From: Impatiens glandulifera
Lineage: Eukaryota > Streptophyta > Magnoliopsida > Ericales > Balsaminaceae
Assembly: GCF_907164915.1 (NCBI RefSeq)
Contig: NC_061870.1
Location: 25,395,348 to 25,459,347 of the forward strand
DNA: 64,000 bases
Direction: 5' to 3'
The notes below the pieces were generated by a model, which made no database searches, was not told the DNA's origin, and saw only the letters and a list, made by a program, of their open reading frames with translations. This document shows, piece by piece, positions 63,378-64,000 of this stretch (within the stretch, counting starts at the first letter, position 1; each line of letters starts with the position of its first letter). The position numbers and the translations under genes were made by a program.

Positions 63378-64000
63378 TAGGGGTGTTTTCGGGTTATTCG
63401 AGTTCCTCGGTTTTCAATTGTTTTTAAAAAATTTGAAAACCATACTGAATTCGAATAAATTTTACTAAAACCAAACTGAATTCGAATTCAAATAATTTAA
63501 ATTCAAACCGAATTCATTTTTTAATTTTATTGCCATATCGATTTATAATTCGAATTAGAGATATTAAAAGTATAAAACTATACCAAAAAAATAAAAATCA
63601 CTCAAACTATTCTTAGTCACTTATCGTTGATATTTAATGTTCGACAGTTGAACGACAGAAATAAAAAAATGTTTGCGACTATCAAGATATGACCGGTGAA
63701 ATAGCTATATGAGTAAGAAGTTTTAGAGATTCTTAGAATTAGATATGAGGTGGGCGACTTGAAATAATAAGAAGGAAGGAAGGTGGATGGTTAAAGGGTG
63801 GGGGAAAGGGAATGAGGAATAGAGTTTTATTGGGTTGAATAAAAATATTAGGGATATATTAGGAAACTCATAGTAATTTAATATATAATTATTTAATTAT
63901 ATATAATAATTATATAGTATATAATTAAAATAATTAATAAAAAATGAATTCAGTTTTTGATTTGATTTTTGAGTTGAAACCCAAACTCGAAAACCAAACC
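63378..64000. mobile_element. Non-autonomous hAT-type element, unit 4 (cut by window end)
   Basis: Left target copy ATAGTGAC at 63370-63377 and left end TAGGGGTG. The right end is outside the window. Confidence 0.8.

Larger units (their letters stand above)
55272..64000 (+). repeat. Tandem array unit 4 (partial, runs off the window)
   Basis: It contains A4, the old copia gag, the younger copia (58277-63017) and the first part of the hAT-type element. The window ends inside that element, so a RING gene B4 and another palindrome array are expected beyond 64000 if the unit is complete. Confidence 0.92.

Overview
This is plant nuclear DNA, probably from a dicot. It is very AT-rich, has GT-AG introns and TATA boxes with intron-containing 5' leaders, and carries degenerate Ty1/copia retrotransposons nested with small TIR elements. 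The species cannot be named from the sequence. No bacterial, organellar or CRISPR features are present.

The dominant structure is a direct tandem array of one large unit. Position 1 corresponds to 20301, 35042 and 55272, giving unit 1 (1-20300), unit 2 (20301-35041), unit 3 (35042-55271) and a partial unit 4 (55272-64000). Each complete unit contains, in order: (A) a decayed RING-finger paralogue with its own promoter and leader intron; (B') an old copia fragment encoding gag, protease and integrase, interrupted by a 0.7-kb hAT-type non-autonomous element and a 0.54-kb TIR element; (C) about 3 kb of AT-rich spacer; (B) a six-exon RING-H2 E3 ubiquitin ligase gene; (D) a regularly spaced array of 26-bp CCAAT-box palindromes ending at a TATA box, followed by a leader exon, a long intron-like stretch and a 34-codon exon-like sequence; and (E) a TA microsatellite.

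A second, younger copia element (4741 bp, 366-bp LTRs, TSD AATAT) lies inside the old copia gag at the same base in units 1, 3 and 4. Unit 2 has the unoccupied target, so one insertion was copied by unit duplication. All three copies share inactivating stops, and the two LTRs had already diverged before the units were duplicated.

The RING gene appears intact in units 1 and 3 (391 and 388 aa). In unit 2 it is dead: 11-bp deletion, RING His to Tyr, and a stop in the RING. A and B share leader architecture and about 1.2 kb of upstream sequence, so they arose from an older duplication before the A+B block was multiplied. Shared mutations do not follow one copy tree: A4 groups with A1, while the DNA just downstream groups units 3 and 4. 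This points to gene conversion or unequal exchange within the array.

The most unusual signal is the CCAAT palindrome array at 17870-18192 and its counterparts at 32930-33252 and 52904-53227.
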